From an uncultured Bacteroidaceae bacterium (GTDB lineage Bacteria > Bacteroidota > Bacteroidia > Bacteroidales > Bacteroidaceae): a stretch of 14,775 bases of DNA. This document shows positions 13,766 to 14,775 of the stretch, in pieces. The position numbers and the translations under genes are program-made. The notes beneath the pieces are model-generated. The model was not told the DNA's origin. It did not search any database and saw only the letters and a list, made by a program, of their open reading frames with translations. Position 1 is the stretch's first letter, and each line of letters opens with the position of its first letter. Location: assembly GCA_904502185.1 (NCBI GenBank), contig CAJGDX010000049.1, positions 1 to 14,775 of the forward strand, given 5' to 3'.

Positions 13766-14775
13766 TTATTCAATTACTACGTTGTCGCAGTGTTTGATGA
13801 CGAAGGGATTCTTCTCCTCACGTGCATAAACATAATCGGTGCTCTCCTCAATCTTGTTGTTGCGGTAAGTGATACCATCGAAGCAACAGAGGTAGAGGAT
13901 ACGGGGGTCGAATGTGCGGAAGGTGTTGCCCTCAACCACGATGTTCTTGTGGTAACGGCTCTTCTCCTGCTCGCTGATGCGGCTGTTGTATGCAATGTGT
14001 GCGTCGCCCCATGTCTTGCAACCGTAGAGACAGTTGTCGAATACGTTGTTGCGTACCTGCACGTTGCGTACACCTGACTGCTCGTACCAGTAGCTGCCAT
14101 CACCCTCGAAGAGGATTGAAGAACCGGGGACGTGGAAGTAGTTGTCTTCGATGATAACCTCGCCGCGTGAACCGATGAGAAGACCACGTGCGCGGTTGTT
14201 TGCAAAGTGACAGCCCTTGATGAGTACATCGGGGTACTGATCCTCGCAAGCGATGGGGTCTTTTATCTGAAGCTCCTCGGGAAGTGCCTCGGTGAAGGTA
14301 ATCTCGGCAAGCTCGCTGTTGATCTTTCTAACTGATTTTACGGTACGGTAAGCGTATGTCATCATGGTCTTGTGGTTGGCAATCTCCATGTTCATGCCGG
14401 GACGAACGAAGTCCTTGCCGTAGTTGTACCATACGAGGATAGTGTTCTCGTTTACCTTCTCGCGTGTCATTGCGTACCAGCCGTGGATGTTTGTAGCATC
14501 GTCCTTCTGGTTTGTGAACTTACAGTTAATCATGCGAAGGTAACCGCCGCAGTTGATGAAGTGTGTAGCATCGGCTGTTGCACTGATGATGCGATCGCTG
14601 CCGGGAGTGGGAACAACCTGTACGTTGTTGAGCTCGATGTCTCTAACGCGCTGAACGATGAAGCCCATACCACCGCAGTGATATACGTTTACGTTATTGA
14701 TGAGAACTGTGTTACACTCGTCGAATGTGAATCCGGGGTTTGAACGGCTTGCTGCACCGAATGCCATGATGTTGC
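13766..14775 (-). CDS. GH110 alpha-1,3-galactosidase, C-terminal ~336 residues (5' end outside window)
   Basis: Right-handed parallel beta-helix glycosidase of family GH110, which removes terminal alpha-1,3-linked galactose (blood group B antigen, linear alpha-Gal) with inversion. The frame remains open to the window edge, and the ATG at 14767 is preceded in frame by Asn-Ile codons with no stop, so the N-terminal part (about 270 residues if ~600 aa is usual) is missing. Counting from that Met, acidic residues D66 (ISATADATHF), D89 and D90 (QKDDATNIHGWY) have the same 23/24-residue spacing as the catalytic D321/D344/D345 reported, as I recall, for a marine GH110 enzyme. Beta-helix rungs are visible (VLIKGCHF, VIIEDNYFHV, VQVRNNVFDN, IVVEGNTFRT, ITYRNNKI). 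It is the first visible gene of the operon with the two esterases, 13 bases upstream of the first. Subfamily (branched only, or also linear substrates) cannot be told. Confidence 0.88.
   Translation of the reverse strand, partial: NIMAFGAASRSNPGFTFDECNTVLINNVNVYHCGGMGFIVQRVRDIELNNVQVVPTPGSDRIISATADATHFINCGGYLRMINCKFTNQKDDATNIHGWYAMTREKVNENTILVWYNYGKDFVRPGMNMEIANHKTMMTYAYRTVKSVRKINSELAEITFTEALPEELQIKDPIACEDQYPDVLIKGCHFANNRARGLLIGSRGEVIIEDNYFHVPGSSILFEGDGSYWYEQSGVRNVQVRNNVFDNCLYGCKTWGDAHIAYNSRISEQEKSRYHKNIVVEGNTFRTFDPRILYLCCFDGITYRNNKIEESTDYVYAREEKNPFVIKHCDNVVIE

Noticed and set aside
12283..13773. TTG at 13773 as start of the upstream acetylesterase
   Set aside because: It would put seven residues before a good signal peptide, while the ATG at 13752 gives the same length and alignment as its paralogue.
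1..14775. CRISPR array, tRNA, rRNA or insertion sequence
   Set aside because: I saw no regularly spaced direct repeats, no cloverleaf-like tRNA sequence and no transposase frame in the window; a dedicated search (tRNAscan, ISfinder) was not possible.

Overview
This window looks like a chromosomal segment of a Bacteroidales bacterium (Bacteroides/Prevotella/Muribaculaceae type; the genus is not decidable from this alone). The signs are the Bacteroidota-style fusion of a viroplasmin-like domain to RNase H, LTA-synthase-like phosphoglycerol transferases in a non-Firmicute, dense secreted glycan-degrading enzymes of families GH123, GH110 and SASA, a TAnnTTTG-type promoter, and the lack of clear Shine-Dalgarno sequences.

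Layout. (1) Positions 1-3776, plus strand: a tight housekeeping-type operon with the 3' part of argS (arginyl-tRNA synthetase), a 206-aa RNase HI with an N-terminal hybrid-binding domain, and a 607-aa membrane-anchored LTA-synthase/MdoB-like phosphoglycerol transferase. A hairpin terminator follows. (2) 3777-4087: a convergent intergenic region with one terminator for each direction. (3) 4088-5851, minus: a secreted GH123/DUF4091 protein (candidate beta-N-acetylgalactosaminidase) with its own promoter. (4) 5852-6243: a non-coding stretch with two strong hairpins. (5) 6244-10680, minus: one very large (1478 aa), visibly AT-rich gene encoding an N-terminal DUF4062 (TIR-like) domain, a STAND/NACHT-type NTPase, a long unrecognised helical region with an acidic patch, and C-terminal WG beta-repeats. 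It sits alone between terminators. (6) 10795-14775, minus: an operon of a GH110 alpha-1,3-galactosidase (5' end outside the window) and two tandem sialate O-acetylesterase-like SGNH enzymes, closed by a near-perfect terminator.

How the parts fit. GH110, the two acetylesterases and GH123 are all predicted to be exported. Together they suggest breakdown of an O-acetylated host glycan carrying terminal alpha-1,3-Gal and beta-GalNAc (mucin, blood-group B or glycolipid type). No SusC/SusD pair or regulator is visible, so these genes are probably one edge of a larger polysaccharide-utilisation locus. The STAND gene has no metabolic link to them. Its architecture (TIR-like effector, P-loop STAND switch, repeat sensor), base composition and terminator-bounded isolation fit a horizontally acquired single-gene conflict or anti-phage module. 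This is the most interesting item in the window, and the defence role is an inference from architecture.
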